Below, in pieces: positions 35,087 through 43,289 of a DNA stretch of 64,000 nt. How positions within the stretch are numbered: the stretch's first letter is position 1; every line of letters begins with the position of its first letter. The position numbers and the translations under genes were made by a program. The notes under the pieces were generated by a model. The model worked only from the letters and a program-made list of their open reading frames with translations, did no database searches and had not been told where the DNA came from. The DNA comes from Bacillus sp. PK3_68 (lineage in GTDB: Bacteria > Bacillota > Bacilli > Bacillales > Domibacillaceae), in the NCBI RefSeq assembly GCF_003600835.1, contig NZ_NQYC01000001.1:4330001-4394000 (forward strand), in the 5' to 3' direction.

Positions 35087-36925
35087 ATGAAACTGGTTGC
35101 AGGCGTGGATATTGGAAATGCCACTACAGAGGTAGCGATTGCGGCTGTAACGGATGATCATCAAGTAACGGTTCTAACAAGCGGATTTGTAAAAACAACT
35201 GGGATCAAGGGAACACGCCAGAACATTCATGGTGTTCTTGATACAATGAGAAACACTCTTTCTGAGATTGATCGAACAATAGCTGATTTAAATCTTATTC
35301 GTATCAATGAAGCAGCTCCTGTTATCGGGGACGTGGCGATGGAAACCATTACGGAAACGATCATCACTGAGTCAACGATGATCGGCCATAATCCTTCTAC
35401 ACCTGGAGGGATAGGAACAGGTATCGGAAAAACGATTAATATTAATCGATTAGAGTATGCAAGTACAGAAGAAGACTGGATCGTTTTAATCGGAAGGGAA
35501 GTCGATTTCGAAGCAGCGGCTACCAAAATCAATGAAGCGGTAGCAAAAAGAATTCGTATTACAGGAGCCATTGCGCAAAAAGATGATGGTGTACTCATTA
35601 GTAACAGAATCAAAAAGAAAATTCCCATTATTGACGAAGTGACGCTGATAGAAAAAATACCGCTCGGCATGAAAGCGGCTATTGAAGTAGCTCCGCCTGG
35701 GGGTGTCGTTGAAATGTTATCTAATCCATATGGCATAGCCACAGTATTTGAATTAACCGGGGAAGAAACAAAGCTGATTGTGCCAATTGCCCGGGCGCTG
35801 ATCGGCAACCGCTCTGCGGTAGTCATAAAAACGCCAAAAGGAGATGTACAAGCAAGAAGCATTCCCGCTGGAAAACTTCATATTTTAGGGAAAAGGAATG
35901 CAACAGTCGATGTAGATGAAGGAGCTGAACGAATGATGTCCGTATTAACGGCATCTGCACCGATCGAAAATATTAAAGGCGAGCCGGGCACGAATGCGGG
36001 TGGAATGCTGGAGCGTGTAAGGCAAGTCATGTCAGAGTTAACGGCACAGCCTCCTCATTCTATTAAAATTCAAGATTTGTTAGCAGTAAATACTTTTAAC
36101 CCGCAAAAGGTGAAGGGAGGGCTGGCGGAGGAGTTTTCAATGGAGAATGCTGTTGGAATAGCGGCAATGGTAAAAGCCGATAAATTACAAATGCAAATGA
36201 TCGCTGAAGAACTTCGCTCAAAGGTTGATATTGAAGTAGAAGTTGGTGGTGTCGAAGCAGATATGGCCATCCGCGGGGCTCTTTCCACCCCAGGTACAAA
36301 TATTCCTGTGGCCATTGTCGATATGGGAGCTGGTTCAACAGATGCCTCTATGATGACGAGCACAGGACATGTTACATCCATCCATCTAGCCGGAGCAGGT
36401 GATATGGTTACAATGCTGATTAATTCTGAGCTAGGGCTCGATGACATGGATTTAGCAGAGGACATCAAAAAATGTCCTTTAGCGAAAGTCGAGAGCCTAT
36501 TCCATATACGTCATGAAGATGGAACTGTACAGTTTTTCGAAGAGCCATTAGAGCCGCACGTATTTGCCAGGGTGGTCATCTTAAAAGATGGCTACATGGT
36601 TCCTCTTCCAGGCCAGCATTCTATTGAAGAAATTAGAACGGTTCGACGAGGGGCAAAAGAGAAAGTGTTTGTTACAAATGCTCTTAGAGCGTTGAGCATG
36701 ATCTCCCCCACTGGAAGTATCCGAGACATGGAGTTTGTTGTATTAGTTGGTGGATCTGCATTGGATTTTGAAGTCCCTCAATTAGTTACCGATGCTTTAT
36801 CACAATATGGAGTAGTGGCAGGAAGAGGAAATATAAGAGGGACAGAGGGGCCGCGAAACGCTGTAGCTACGGGATTAGTATTAGCTCTCGGTGAAGGGAG
36901 AATTGTTCAGTGGGCGCAAATGTGA
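35087..36925 (+). CDS. pduG: Diol dehydratase reactivase, large subunit
   Basis: A 612-residue Hsp70-like ATPase that exchanges damaged cobalamin from diol dehydratase. The phosphate loop VAGVDIGNATTEVAIA and the second ATP motif VAIVDMGAGSTDASMM are present, with VVLVGGSALDFEVP near the end. GGGAGGTAAAGGA precedes ATG 35087. Its last codons overlap the pduH start, typical for the DdrA/DdrB pair. Confidence 0.95.
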   Translation: MKLVAGVDIGNATTEVAIAAVTDDHQVTVLTSGFVKTTGIKGTRQNIHGVLDTMRNTLSEIDRTIADLNLIRINEAAPVIGDVAMETITETIITESTMIGHNPSTPGGIGTGIGKTININRLEYASTEEDWIVLIGREVDFEAAATKINEAVAKRIRITGAIAQKDDGVLISNRIKKKIPIIDEVTLIEKIPLGMKAAIEVAPPGGVVEMLSNPYGIATVFELTGEETKLIVPIARALIGNRSAVVIKTPKGDVQARSIPAGKLHILGKRNATVDVDEGAERMMSVLTASAPIENIKGEPGTNAGGMLERVRQVMSELTAQPPHSIKIQDLLAVNTFNPQKVKGGLAEEFSMENAVGIAAMVKADKLQMQMIAEELRSKVDIEVEVGGVEADMAIRGALSTPGTNIPVAIVDMGAGSTDASMMTSTGHVTSIHLAGAGDMVTMLINSELGLDDMDLAEDIKKCPLAKVESLFHIRHEDGTVQFFEEPLEPHVFARVVILKDGYMVPLPGQHSIEEIRTVRRGAKEKVFVTNALRALSMISPTGSIRDMEFVVLVGGSALDFEVPQLVTDALSQYGVVAGRGNIRGTEGPRNAVATGLVLALGEGRIVQWAQM

Positions 36926-37398
36926 ACAAGGGTGAGGAGGTGCCGGCCATCCATGTATATTACCGTCCATTGCAGAACGGCAGTTGGCTTTTTCATTCAT
37001 TGCTCCATGGAATAGAAGAGGAGGGAGTGCCCATCTTTTTGAAAGAGAGCCGTGAAAGCTCGGCTTTGGAATTAGGCTACCGGGCAGCTTTGGATTCCAG
37101 CTTAGGTGTCGGTATCGGTATCGGTATCGGTGCAGATGATTGCATTATTCTTCATTATTCAAAGCTACTCAAAGATCGCCCTCTATTCCAAATTCATCAA
37201 AAAGAGACACATAAACAGCGGATACTCGGGGCTAACGCGGCAAGGTTAGTAAAGGGGATTCCATTCAAAATATTTGCTGAAGAGGCGGAGCATACCACCG
37301 CTTCTGAGGAATTGCCATCAAAAGAGGACATAGCTGCTATTGTGGAGATTGTAATCAAGAAACTAAAAGAAAGAGTTGGGAAGGAGGGGATTGGATGA
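36910..37398 (+). CDS. pduH: Diol dehydratase reactivase, small subunit, with C-terminal extension
   Basis: A 162-residue protein, longer than the usual 116-125. The core PAIHVYYRP...LLHGIEEEGVPIF...LGYRAALDSS...VGIGIGIGADDCIILHY matches DdrB/PduH. The extra 35 residues end in KEDIAAIVEIVIKKLKERV, an amphipathic helix like the encapsulation helices found at the N-termini of other Pdu proteins. The start is GTG 36910 with GGGAG nine bases upstream, overlapping pduG by 16 bases. A hexanucleotide repeat (GGTATC units, 37113-37130) encodes the GIGIGI segment. Confidence 0.92.
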   Translation: MGANVNKGEEVPAIHVYYRPLQNGSWLFHSLLHGIEEEGVPIFLKESRESSALELGYRAALDSSLGVGIGIGIGADDCIILHYSKLLKDRPLFQIHQKETHKQRILGANAARLVKGIPFKIFAEEAEHTTASEELPSKEDIAAIVEIVIKKLKERVGKEGIG

Positions 37399-37907
37399 AT
37401 GCTTTAGGATTGATTGAAGTCATCGGTATGACGACAGCCGTGGCAGCTGCAGATGCAGCCGTTAAATCGGCCAACGTGACTTTGCTGGGATATGAGCTAG
37501 CAAAAGGTCGAGGAATGGTAACAATTAAGTTTGAGGGAGATGTCGGCGCAGCCAAAGCAGCACTTGAAGCAGCCTCCATAGAAGCGGATCGAATAGGAAC
37601 GGTTGTGAGCAGGCACTTGATTCCAAGACCGTACAAGGAGCTGGAAAAACTCCTCTTTCCTCAAAATACACCGAACGAATCTCTTCCTTCAGTTAATTCG
37701 GAAGAGGGTGGGGGGACAGGCAGTGAACCAGAGGAAAATGAGAACAATCAAATGGAGTCAGCTGTAGGAGAGAAGAATTCAGACGACGGGGAATCGGGGC
37801 AAGAAAAACAGCGTAGTCAAGGACGGAAAAAGAAGAAAATGGACAAGGAAGGCCAGCAGAACAAGAAATCTGCCGTATCTGTAACGGATGGACTGGAACA
37901 GAAATAA
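37395..37907 (+). CDS. pduK: BMC shell protein PduK with charged C-terminal tail
   Basis: A 170-residue protein. Residues 1-90 are one BMC domain ([53 protein letters not shown]). The other 80 are low complexity: first acidic ([16 protein letters not shown]), then basic ([15 protein letters not shown]). Enteric PduK carries a cysteine cluster in its tail; this one has no cysteine. ATG overlaps the pduH TGA (ATGA). A role in spatial positioning of compartments has been ascribed to PduK; the tail may bind another component. Confidence 0.9.
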   Translation: MNALGLIEVIGMTTAVAAADAAVKSANVTLLGYELAKGRGMVTIKFEGDVGAAKAALEAASIEADRIGTVVSRHLIPRPYKELEKLLFPQNTPNESLPSVNSEEGGGTGSEPEENENNQMESAVGEKNSDDGESGQEKQRSQGRKKKKMDKEGQQNKKSAVSVTDGLEQK

Positions 37908-37945
37908 CCTGTATTTACTATAAGAGCATAGGGAGGAAATATTTA

Positions 37946-38230
37946 ATGAGCAATGCATTAGGAATGATTGAAACAAAAGGCTTGGTTGGGGCAATTGAGG
38001 CAGCGGATGCTATGACAAAGGCAGCAAATGTTACACTAATCGGCTATGAAAAGATTGGCTCAGGCTTGATTACTGTTATGGTGCGAGGGGACGTTGGTGC
38101 AGTGAAGGCTGCAGTAGACGCTGGGGCCGCAGCAAGTGAAAAGGTTGGGGAGGTTGTTTCCGTTCATGTAATCCCAAGGCCGCATATGGATGTAGAAGTC
38201 ATGCTGCCTCGTAACCCTGTTAATGTCTAA
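37946..38230 (+). CDS. pduJ: BMC-domain shell protein PduJ
   Basis: A 94-residue single BMC domain, nearly the same as PduA over residues 1-88 ([20 protein letters not shown]...[20 protein letters not shown]) but with a shorter tail. It makes the abundant facet hexamer. GGGAGGAAA precedes the ATG. It lies between pduK and pduL, as in Listeria. Confidence 0.95.
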   Translation: MSNALGMIETKGLVGAIEAADAMTKAANVTLIGYEKIGSGLITVMVRGDVGAVKAAVDAGAAASEKVGEVVSVHVIPRPHMDVEVMLPRNPVNV

Positions 38231-38253
38231 CCAAGCGGCAGGGAGGGGCTTAC

Positions 38254-38907
38254 ATGGAATTCGATCAAGTAACGCAGGAAAGGATTATCAAGGAAGTAGT
38301 TAAGAGATTGCAAACGTTAGAGGAGGAACCTTATGTACCTATCGGGGTTTCTAACCGACATATCCATTTATGCCAAAAAGATTTAACCCTCTTGTTTGGA
38401 GAAGGTTTTCAGCTCACCCCAATGAAAGATCTAAGGCAGCCTGGACAATTTGCTGCAAATGAAACGCTGACTCTTATTGGAACTAAAGGAGAAATTACGG
38501 GTGTAAGAATCTTGGGACCGCTTAGGGATCACACTCAGGTGGAAATCTCCAGGACCGATTGTTTTAAGCTAGGAACAGTAGCACCTGTAAGAGAATCCGG
38601 AAAAGTAACAGGTACGCCGGGAATTATTTTAAAAGGGCCAAGAGGCACGGTTGAATTAAAAGAGGGCGTTATCGTAGCCCACCGGCATATCCACGTACCT
38701 CCAGGGTTTGCAGAAAAGTTTAAATTAAACGATCAAGATAGAGTGGAAGTAGAGGTTGGAAGGGAACGAAAGACGGTCTATAGCAATGTTCTTATTCGTG
38801 TGTCAGCCCAGTATGAACTAGAAATGCATGTAGATACAGATGAAGCGAATGCCGCTGGAGTCAAAACAGGGGATCTCGGGAAAATCCGGAAAGGCCAAGA
38901 AGACTGA
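38254..38907 (+). CDS. pduL: Phosphate propanoyltransferase PduL
   Basis: A 217-residue phosphotransacylase that converts propionyl-CoA and phosphate to propionyl phosphate, recycling CoA inside the compartment. Zinc-ligand motifs GVSNRHIHLC (His36, His38) and VAHRHIHVPPGFAEKF are intact, as is the central FAANETLTLIG. The N-terminus QERIIKEVVKRLQTL is an encapsulation helix. The stop overlaps the start of eutJ (TGATG). Confidence 0.95.
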   Translation: MEFDQVTQERIIKEVVKRLQTLEEEPYVPIGVSNRHIHLCQKDLTLLFGEGFQLTPMKDLRQPGQFAANETLTLIGTKGEITGVRILGPLRDHTQVEISRTDCFKLGTVAPVRESGKVTGTPGIILKGPRGTVELKEGVIVAHRHIHVPPGFAEKFKLNDQDRVEVEVGRERKTVYSNVLIRVSAQYELEMHVDTDEANAAGVKTGDLGKIRKGQED

Positions 38908-39734
38908 TGTCTATAGATTTGATAAAGGTTAATGACTATATAGATACTTTTGTTAGGTTAATAGATGAACAGAGAGTCAATACGTATAAAGGGAAACTAA
39001 AAGTGGGTGTCGATCTTGGAACAGCTAATATTGTACTGGCTGTTGTGGATGAGAGTGGTCAAGCGGTTGCCGGTGCTCTTCAACCGTCTTCTGTCGTAAG
39101 GGACGGACTGATCGTCGATTATGTGGGGGCTGTGGCAATTGTCAAGACGCTCAAGGAACAGGTTGAGGGATTGCTTGGAACAACATTAACCTATGCAGCG
39201 ACAGCTGTGCCGCCCGGTACCATTGATGGCAACAGGAAAGCTTTTTCAAATGTTGTCGAATCAGCCGGCATGGATGTCAGTAATATTGTCGATGAACCTA
39301 CTGCTGCGGCAACGGTATTAGGTCTTTCTGACGGAATCGTTGTTGATGTCGGCGGCGGCACGACAGGGATTAGCATTCTTAAAAATGGAACAGTCACCTA
39401 TACAGCAGATGAACCAACCGGTGGAACCCATATGAGCCTTGTTATTGCTGGAAACTATCATATTTCTTTCAAAGAAGCTGACGAGCTAAAAAAAGATCCT
39501 GCCAGACAAAGAGAGATTTTCCCAATTGTTCGGCCTGTGATCGAAAAAATGGCGTCCATCGTAAAAAGGCATATCAGTGGTATGGAATCAACTGATATTT
39601 ATATAGTGGGTGGAGCTAGCTGTTTTGATGAGTTTGAGGAAGTGTTCCATGAGGAGATTGGCATGAGAAGCATTAAGCCAGCTCATCCTCTTTTCATCAC
39701 TCCATTAGGCATTGCGTTAAATGGTATGAAATGA
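38907..39734 (+). CDS. eutJ: EutJ-like actin-fold chaperone of the microcompartment
   Basis: A 275-residue Hsp70/actin-fold protein. VGVDLGTANIVLAVVDESGQ and GIVVDVGGGTTGISIL are the two phosphate-binding loops, and IVGGASCFDEFEEVF the adenosine site; AVPPGTIDGNRKAF and DEPTAAATVLGL are typical of EutJ/MreB-like chaperones. It occupies, with the next gene, the place of pduM between pduL and pduN in Salmonella and is found in the same place in Listeria. Its client is unknown. Confidence 0.9.
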   Translation: MSIDLIKVNDYIDTFVRLIDEQRVNTYKGKLKVGVDLGTANIVLAVVDESGQAVAGALQPSSVVRDGLIVDYVGAVAIVKTLKEQVEGLLGTTLTYAATAVPPGTIDGNRKAFSNVVESAGMDVSNIVDEPTAAATVLGLSDGIVVDVGGGTTGISILKNGTVTYTADEPTGGTHMSLVIAGNYHISFKEADELKKDPARQREIFPIVRPVIEKMASIVKRHISGMESTDIYIVGGASCFDEFEEVFHEEIGMRSIKPAHPLFITPLGIALNGMK

Positions 39735-39744
39735 GGGACTGAGA

Positions 39745-40521
39745 ATGGATTCTGAAGAAGTGATACAGGCGATTGTAGCAGAAGTATGGAGAAGATTGCA
39801 GAAGAGGGTGAAAAAGGCAACGGCCTTCTTTACTGGAGGTGCTTACGGTTTTCAAGAAGCTATAGAGCAAATGAAGAATCTCTTAAAAGAAGAATGGGAG
39901 TTAAACATTCTGCTCTCCAATAGTGCTGAGTACGTACTAACTCCTCGATTGATCAAGGAAGAGTTAGGTCTTTCAAATGTGCATGTGGAGCATGAGGTCA
40001 AAAGTTTAAAGCCCTATTATGAGGGAGTTAGCACGTTGATTTTTCCTACCTTAACTTTGAATACAGCCGTGAAGATATCATTGGGTGTAGCGGATAACCT
40101 GGCAACCAATTTAGCCTCTCATGCCATTATGAAAGGGCTGCCAATCATTGCAGCAAGAGATGGCTGCGACTTGAGAAACCCAATAAGAGAAGAATTAGGG
40201 TTGCACAAAGCTCCGCCAGCTTACGTAGACCAGATAGAAGGTCATCTTCATGCGCTTGAAGATTATGGTTTTAAGCTTATAGAAGCAAAGAATTTGTCTC
40301 AGGCGGTTCGAGACCATACTCTAACCATTTTTCGAAAAGAAAAAGTGACGGACAGATTCAAGGAAGCCAGAGATTTTAAGAAAAAGGTTCTCACAAGATC
40401 AGATATTATTGAAGCAAAACAGAAGTCTCTTATTCTCAATGTTTCTTCTGCAACGATCATAAGCCCGCTTGCTCTTGAGACAGCCCAGGAGCTGGGGATA
40501 AAAGTGATTCGAAATGAATAA
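39745..40521 (+). CDS. PduM-like flavoprotein-domain protein of the microcompartment
   Basis: A 258-residue protein with a flavoprotein (HFCD)-like layout: FFTGGAYGFQEAIEQMKNLLKE, LTPRLIKEELG, TLIFPTLTLNTAVKISLGVADNLATNLASHAIMKGLPIIAARDGCD. The N-terminus EEVIQAIVAEVWRRLQ is an encapsulation-type helix, and the C-terminus ISPLALETAQELGIKVIRNE resembles the ends of PduM proteins, as does its position between pduL and pduN. It is longer than enteric PduM (about 163 residues). It probably works inside the compartment; FMN binding is plausible but unproven. Confidence 0.75.
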   Translation: MDSEEVIQAIVAEVWRRLQKRVKKATAFFTGGAYGFQEAIEQMKNLLKEEWELNILLSNSAEYVLTPRLIKEELGLSNVHVEHEVKSLKPYYEGVSTLIFPTLTLNTAVKISLGVADNLATNLASHAIMKGLPIIAARDGCDLRNPIREELGLHKAPPAYVDQIEGHLHALEDYGFKLIEAKNLSQAVRDHTLTIFRKEKVTDRFKEARDFKKKVLTRSDIIEAKQKSLILNVSSATIISPLALETAQELGIKVIRNE

Positions 40522-40536
40522 GTGAAGGTGATAGAT

Positions 40537-40812
40537 ATGTATGTAGGAGTGGTCTCTGGTAGTATTGTTGCTACTGCAAAGGAAGAGGATCTTATAGGCA
40601 AAAAGCTCTTGATCGTACAAAAAGTAGCCATCCCCGAGAGAACAAGTATGAAGAATAGCATAGAAATAGCCGTGGATGCTGTTGGAGCAGGAACAGGTGA
40701 ATACGTTCTTGTGACGAAGGGAGAAGCGGCGAGAAATGTATTTGGTGCTTCCACCTCTGTTATTGATGCGGCCATCATAGCTATTGTCGATTCAATAGAA
40801 GTATACGAATAG
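40537..40812 (+). CDS. pduN: Shell vertex protein PduN (EutN/CcmL family)
   Basis: A 91-residue pentameric vertex protein: MYVGVVSGSIVATAKEEDLIGKKLLIVQ, DAVGAGTGEYVLVTKGEAARNVFG and IDAAIIAIVDSIEV match the family. GAAGGTGATAG precedes the ATG at 40537; the longer frame begins at a GTG just after the preceding stop but lacks a site. Confidence 0.94.
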   Translation: MYVGVVSGSIVATAKEEDLIGKKLLIVQKVAIPERTSMKNSIEIAVDAVGAGTGEYVLVTKGEAARNVFGASTSVIDAAIIAIVDSIEVYE

Positions 40813-40826
40813 GGAAGTGAAGCTTT

Positions 40827-41810
40827 ATGGCAATTTATACAAAGAAGGGTGACAAAGGAGAGACAGGCCTTTTTGGAGGCAGCCGCATTGCCAAGAATAG
40901 TTTAAAAGTTAACTGTTACGGGACGCTTGATGAAGCAAATGCTTCTTTAGGTATTGCCTATTCATTAGTGAAAAGTGAGGAATTAAAGCATATCATCAGG
41001 ACCATTCAGCAGCAGCTATTTATTGTAGGAGCAGAGCTGGCTAGTGATGATCAAGGAAAAAACCTGCTGGAAGAGAAAGTGAATAAAGAAAATGTAGCTT
41101 GGTTCGAGCAAATTATTGATCAATACGAGCAAAAGCTCGGTCCTATTCATGAATTCATCATTCCTGGCGAAACGACTGCTTCCGCATGTCTTCATTTGTC
41201 CCGGTCGATGATCCGGCGGGCAGAGCGGTTAATTGTTAAATTGAATGGGCATTCGAGCGTACGAAGTGAGTTGATTCAATATGTCAACCGATTATCAGAC
41301 GTTTTATTTATGCTGGCTAGAGCAGAAGTTTATTTCCATCTTTTAGAGGAGGTAAAAAGCAAAGTGGCAGAAAAGATAAAAGAAACGAAAAGCACTCCTG
41401 CCGTTTTAACACTTGAACTGGCTTGTCAAATGGCAAAAGCCGCGGAGGAAAAGGCGGCTGCTATCGGGATACCTATTGTGTTTTCGGTTGCTGATTCGGG
41501 AGGGAATACGATATTAATCCACAGAATGGAAGAGGCTTTACTAGCGAGCTTGGATATATCACCAAATAAAGCTTATACGGCTGTTGCGTTAAAGATGGCC
41601 ACGCATGAACTCGTTCCTCTTATACAGCCTGGAGGAGAACTATATGGTGTGCAGCTCTCGAATCAAAATAAAATTGTCACTTTTGGCGGGGGATATCCGC
41701 TTAAAATAGGTCAACAAGTTGTTGGCGGCATCGGTGTGAGTGGCGGCAGTGTAGAAGAAGACATGACGATAGCCGTTGAAGCTTTAAAGGTATTTAACCA
41801 AGGAGAGTGA
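40827..41810 (+). CDS. pduO: PduO-type cobalamin adenosyltransferase with HbpS-like C-terminal domain
   Basis: A 327-residue two-domain protein. Residues 1-180 are the ATP:cob(I)alamin adenosyltransferase (YTKKGDKGETGLFGGSRIAKNS; HLSRSMIRRAERLIVKL), making the coenzyme for PduCDE. Residues about 185-325 are the GlcG/HbpS-like PduO C-terminal domain (LELACQMAKAAEEKAAAIGIPIVFSVADSGGN; VVGGIGVSGGSVEEDMTIAVEAL), reported to bind haem or cobalamin in related proteins. The stop overlaps the region of the pduP start. Confidence 0.94.
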   Translation: MAIYTKKGDKGETGLFGGSRIAKNSLKVNCYGTLDEANASLGIAYSLVKSEELKHIIRTIQQQLFIVGAELASDDQGKNLLEEKVNKENVAWFEQIIDQYEQKLGPIHEFIIPGETTASACLHLSRSMIRRAERLIVKLNGHSSVRSELIQYVNRLSDVLFMLARAEVYFHLLEEVKSKVAEKIKETKSTPAVLTLELACQMAKAAEEKAAAIGIPIVFSVADSGGNTILIHRMEEALLASLDISPNKAYTAVALKMATHELVPLIQPGGELYGVQLSNQNKIVTFGGGYPLKIGQQVVGGIGVSGGSVEEDMTIAVEALKVFNQGE

Positions 41811-41815
41811 ACACA

Positions 41816-43207
41816 GTGGCCGTTCAAGAAAAAGAATTAGAAAGCATCGTAAAGAAGGTGTTGGAGGAACTGAGCAGGAAAGAGGCCGTGCCAGAAGCAC
41901 GGCAAGGGCTATTTGAGGACATGAACGATGCCATTGAAGCGGCAGGTAAGGCTCAAAAAGAGCTCATAGAGCTATCTCTTGAAAAACGAGCGGCCATTAT
42001 TAGGGCGATTCGGGAAACAGCTAAGAAACATACAGAGACTTTCGCCCGCCTGGCAGTAGAAGAAACAGGCATGGGGAATTACGAAGATAAAGTCCGCAAA
42101 AATTTACTCGCCATTGAAAAAACGCCCGGTATTGAAGACTTAAAGACAGAGGCAATTTCCGGTGACAATGGACTGACTGTCGTGGAACTCTCTCCATATG
42201 GCATCATTGGTTCCATTACGCCTACAACAAATCCGACGGAAACAATTATTTGCAATTCGATCGGAATGATTGCAGCTGGCAATGCAGTCGTATTCAGCCC
42301 TCATCCGGGTGCCAAAAATACTTCGCTAAAAGCGATAGAGGTGATTAACCAAGCCATTGTAGAAGCAGGAGGACCGAACAATTTAATCGCCTCTATTACA
42401 GAGCCTTCCATTGACCAAGCAAATATCATGATAAATCATAAAAAGATTAAGATGCTTGTCGCCACTGGCGGCCCTGGAGTGGTGAAGGCAGTATTAAACT
42501 CAGGGAAAAAAGCAATTGGTGCAGGAGCGGGAAATCCACCAGTTGTTGTAGACGAAACAGCTGATCTTGAAAAAGCTGCGAAAGATATCGTTGACGGCTG
42601 CAGTTTTGATAATAATTTACCGTGCGTGGCAGAGAAAGAGGCATTTGTTGTTGAAGCTGTCGCTGATTATTTGGTTTTTCATCTGAAAAAGAATGGCGCC
42701 TTTCATCTTCATAAAAAAGAGCAAATTGAAAAGCTTACAGAGTTAGTAGTAGATAAAGGACATGCAAATAAAAAATTTGTCGGGAAAGATATTAGTTATA
42801 TCTTACAGCAAATAGGCATTCAGGTTCCTCAAGGAACACGTATTGCCATTGTGCATGTAGAGGCAAGTCATCCGTTAGTTTCAGCAGAGTTAATGATGCC
42901 TATCCTCCCAATTGTTCGTGTAGAAAATGTAGATCAAGCGATTGAATTGGCAGTAAAAGCAGAACACGGATTTCGCCATACATCTATTATGCATTCTAAA
43001 AATATAGATAACTTAACGAAATTTGCTGCAGCTATTCAAACAACGATTTTTGTTAAGAATGGTCCATCTTACGCAGGGCTGGGTGTGGGCGGTGAAGGCT
43101 ATACAAGCTTCACCATTGCAGGACCTACTGGAGAAGGACTGACTTCGGCGAAAGATTTTGCGAGAAAAAGAAGATGTGTTCTCGTAGATAGTCTGTTTAT
43201 AAGATAA
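41816..43207 (+). CDS. pduP: CoA-acylating propionaldehyde dehydrogenase
   Basis: A 463-residue NAD-dependent aldehyde dehydrogenase that oxidises propionaldehyde to propionyl-CoA within the compartment. Catalytic Cys270 lies in FDNNLPCVAEKEAFVVE, with the cofactor loop VATGGPGVVKAVL and GAGAGNPPVVVDE before it. The N-terminus ELESIVKKVLEELSR is the encapsulation helix known from PduP. The start is GTG 41816 with AAGGAGAG at good spacing; an earlier GTG (41807) overlaps the pduO stop but is too close to that site. Confidence 0.94.
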   Translation: MAVQEKELESIVKKVLEELSRKEAVPEARQGLFEDMNDAIEAAGKAQKELIELSLEKRAAIIRAIRETAKKHTETFARLAVEETGMGNYEDKVRKNLLAIEKTPGIEDLKTEAISGDNGLTVVELSPYGIIGSITPTTNPTETIICNSIGMIAAGNAVVFSPHPGAKNTSLKAIEVINQAIVEAGGPNNLIASITEPSIDQANIMINHKKIKMLVATGGPGVVKAVLNSGKKAIGAGAGNPPVVVDETADLEKAAKDIVDGCSFDNNLPCVAEKEAFVVEAVADYLVFHLKKNGAFHLHKKEQIEKLTELVVDKGHANKKFVGKDISYILQQIGIQVPQGTRIAIVHVEASHPLVSAELMMPILPIVRVENVDQAIELAVKAEHGFRHTSIMHSKNIDNLTKFAAAIQTTIFVKNGPSYAGLGVGGEGYTSFTIAGPTGEGLTSAKDFARKRRCVLVDSLFIR

Positions 43208-43289
43208 AAATAGAAAGGTCGTCGCTTAAAGTTTCTATGTTAAAAACGAGCGGAGGGGTGGAGCAAAATTCCTCGGAGGAAAGCAGCCA

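Noticed and set aside
35227-36468. Long antisense frames opposite pduG
   Set aside because: They are mirror images of a highly conserved coding sequence with strong codon bias and have no translation signals.
31016-38230. pduA and pduJ as a duplicated DNA repeat
   Set aside because: The similarity is at protein level between paralogous shell proteins normal for this operon type, not a recent DNA duplication.
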